NCBI GenBank assembly: GCA_022823185.1
Contig: JAJDXQ010000040.1
Span: forward strand, 57,718 to 121,717
DNA: 64,000 bases
Direction: 5' to 3'
Source of the DNA: Caldilineaceae bacterium
Lineage (GTDB): Bacteria; Chloroflexota; Anaerolineae; Caldilineales; Caldilineaceae
A program made the position numbers and the translations under genes. The notes beneath the pieces are model-generated. The model did no database searches, was not told where the DNA came from, and was given only the letters and a program-made list of their open reading frames with translations. Below, in pieces: positions 63,184-64,000 of the stretch. Positions within the stretch are counted from its first letter, which is position 1. Each line of letters begins with the position of its first letter.

Positions 63184-63590
63184 CATGGACCGAATTTGGG
63201 GCAGGGCAATCGCAACTGAATCGGGTCAACGGTAACGAGCCGGTTGGAAAACTGACATTCTGCTGAAGGTTCTCTCCCAATAGGATGCGTATGCCCCAAA
63301 CGGCCCCGTAATCAACCACCAGCCCGTTCCAACCTCCTGACCTGGGAAGGTTGAAAAACAAATAGCATTTACCGCATCCCTGCCGCCCTCCCCGCGGCAG
63401 CGTAACCCCCTACCCACCATCCTGCCGCCCCACCCGCCGCAACGCCCATCAGACAGCCCATCCCCCCTCAACACCTCGTCAGACCCTCGCAAACGCCCAT
63501 TCACCTCCCACTCATCGCCCATCTATCACTCGCCCTGCCCCTGATTCGCGTCCCTTCGCCGGTCCCCGCCCTTTTCCCCCTCCAATCACT
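63184..63590. other. Gene-free C-rich region
   Basis: No gene is supported. From about 63370 the plus strand becomes strongly C-rich and G-poor with many CCC and CCCC runs, with a marked strand asymmetry leading into the minisatellite. Frames here are Arg/Gly-rich and lack ribosome binding sites. Confidence 0.45.
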
Positions 63591-63853
63591 CACAAACGCT
63601 CGTAAACGCTCGTAAACGCTCACAAACGCTCGTAAACACTCGTAAACGCTCATGCAACACTCACAAACACTCACGAACGCTCGTAAACGCTCATGCAACG
63701 CTCACGAACACTCGTGAACGCTCACAAACGCTCGTAAACACTCGTGAACGCTCGTAAACGCTCACAAACGCTCGTAAACACTCATGCAACGCTCACAAAC
63801 ACTCGTGAACTCTCACAAACGCTTGCGAACACTCGTAAACGCTCACGAACACG
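63591..63853. repeat. 10-bp minisatellite (about 26 units)
   Basis: A tandem array of about 26 units with the consensus C(G/A)(T/C)(A/G)AAC(G/A)CT, such as CGTAAACGCT and CACAAACGCT. Three units are 11 bp (CATGCAACGCT or CATGCAACACT). Differences between units are mostly transitions. No unique spacers are present, so this is not CRISPR. Because ten is not a multiple of three, any frame through it has a 30-bp protein repeat, and coding use is unlikely. Confidence 0.9.
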
Positions 63854-63880
63854 CACCATAAATGCGCTGCCCTCCTCCGT

Positions 63881-63981
63881 GTCCCTCCGTGGATCAAAAG
63901 ATGTTGAAGTTCGCCCTTGCCCTTCTTCGCGCCCCTTCGCGTCCCTTCGTGGATCAAGAGATGTTGAAGTTCGCCCTTGCC
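63881..63981. repeat. Direct repeat with 60-bp period
   Basis: Two 41-bp copies (63881-63921 and 63941-63981) differ at two positions and share GGATCAA(A/G)AGATGTTGAAG then TTCGCCCTTGCC. A 19-bp spacer (TTCTTCGCGCC...) separates them. They continue the repetitive end of the window. Confidence 0.8.
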
Positions 63982-64000
63982 GTTCGCCCTAATCCCCCAA

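Noticed and set aside
63591..63853. CRISPR array
   Set aside because: Units are 10-11 bp head-to-tail with no unique spacers, and no cas genes are present.
63501..63992. Frames through the minisatellite as repeat proteins
   Set aside because: The 10-bp unit opens frames on both strands by periodicity alone; no ribosome binding site or promoter.

Overview
The window reads as a stretch of a free-standing bacterial chromosome, most likely from the Chloroflexota (Caldilineae/Anaerolineae or SAR202-like). This is inferred from the combination of a UPF0182 giant membrane protein, TrmI, a DUF58/transglutaminase pair, a RIO-type kinase, a PAC2 protein and repeated phytanoyl-CoA dioxygenase (PhyH) paralogues, not from a marker-gene search. 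Coding density is high, GTG and TTG starts are common, and clear Shine-Dalgarno sites precede many genes. No rRNA, tRNA, transposase or CRISPR array was recognised.

Bases 1-13,700 hold the 3' part of a penicillin-acylase gene, an epimerase/DinB pair, UPF0182, a nucleotidyltransferase-like protein, a PHP phosphoesterase, trmI, an internally duplicated lipoprotein, a SIS-domain protein and an acyl-CoA dehydrogenase. Bases 13,800-26,600 are mostly housekeeping: an EF-G-type GTPase behind a perfect sigma70 consensus promoter, an AT-richer DUF4268 gene tacked onto its stop codon, a processive glycosyltransferase, a 71-residue protein, polA, argS, serA and an SH3 lipoprotein overlapping serA. Bases 27,000-39,300 hold an M20 peptidase, PAC2, methyltransferase, a divergent locus (PyrK-like protein and one-TM protein against DUF58 and a TgpA-like transglutaminase), a RIO kinase, a 20-codon ORF with an ideal ribosome binding site, a DUF985 cupin and an SDR.

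From 39,400 to 59,600 the content turns catabolic: a PhyH protein, an orphan sugar-type binding lipoprotein, a homocysteine methyltransferase-family protein, a second M20 enzyme, a beta-propeller protein, an HpcH/HpaI aldolase with L-rhamnose mutarotase, a polysaccharide deacetylase, a frameshifted sulfatase, a Gfo/Idh/MocA oxidoreductase, two MFS carriers, a split UxaA-type dehydratase and a DUF368 flippase-like protein. Together these suggest use of (possibly sulfated, deoxy-sugar-containing) polysaccharide and sugar acids.

The last 5 kb hold a minus-strand run of three PhyH-family oxygenases, the middle one fused to HEAT repeats, ending in an MFS carrier and headed by a strong promoter. 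It is followed by a gene-free end with a C-rich tract, a 26-unit 10-bp minisatellite and a 60-bp-period direct repeat. The most unusual items are the PhyH-HEAT operon, the degenerate PyrK-like protein, the DUF4268 gene coupled to EF-G, the SD-led microprotein beside the RIO kinase and the minisatellite.
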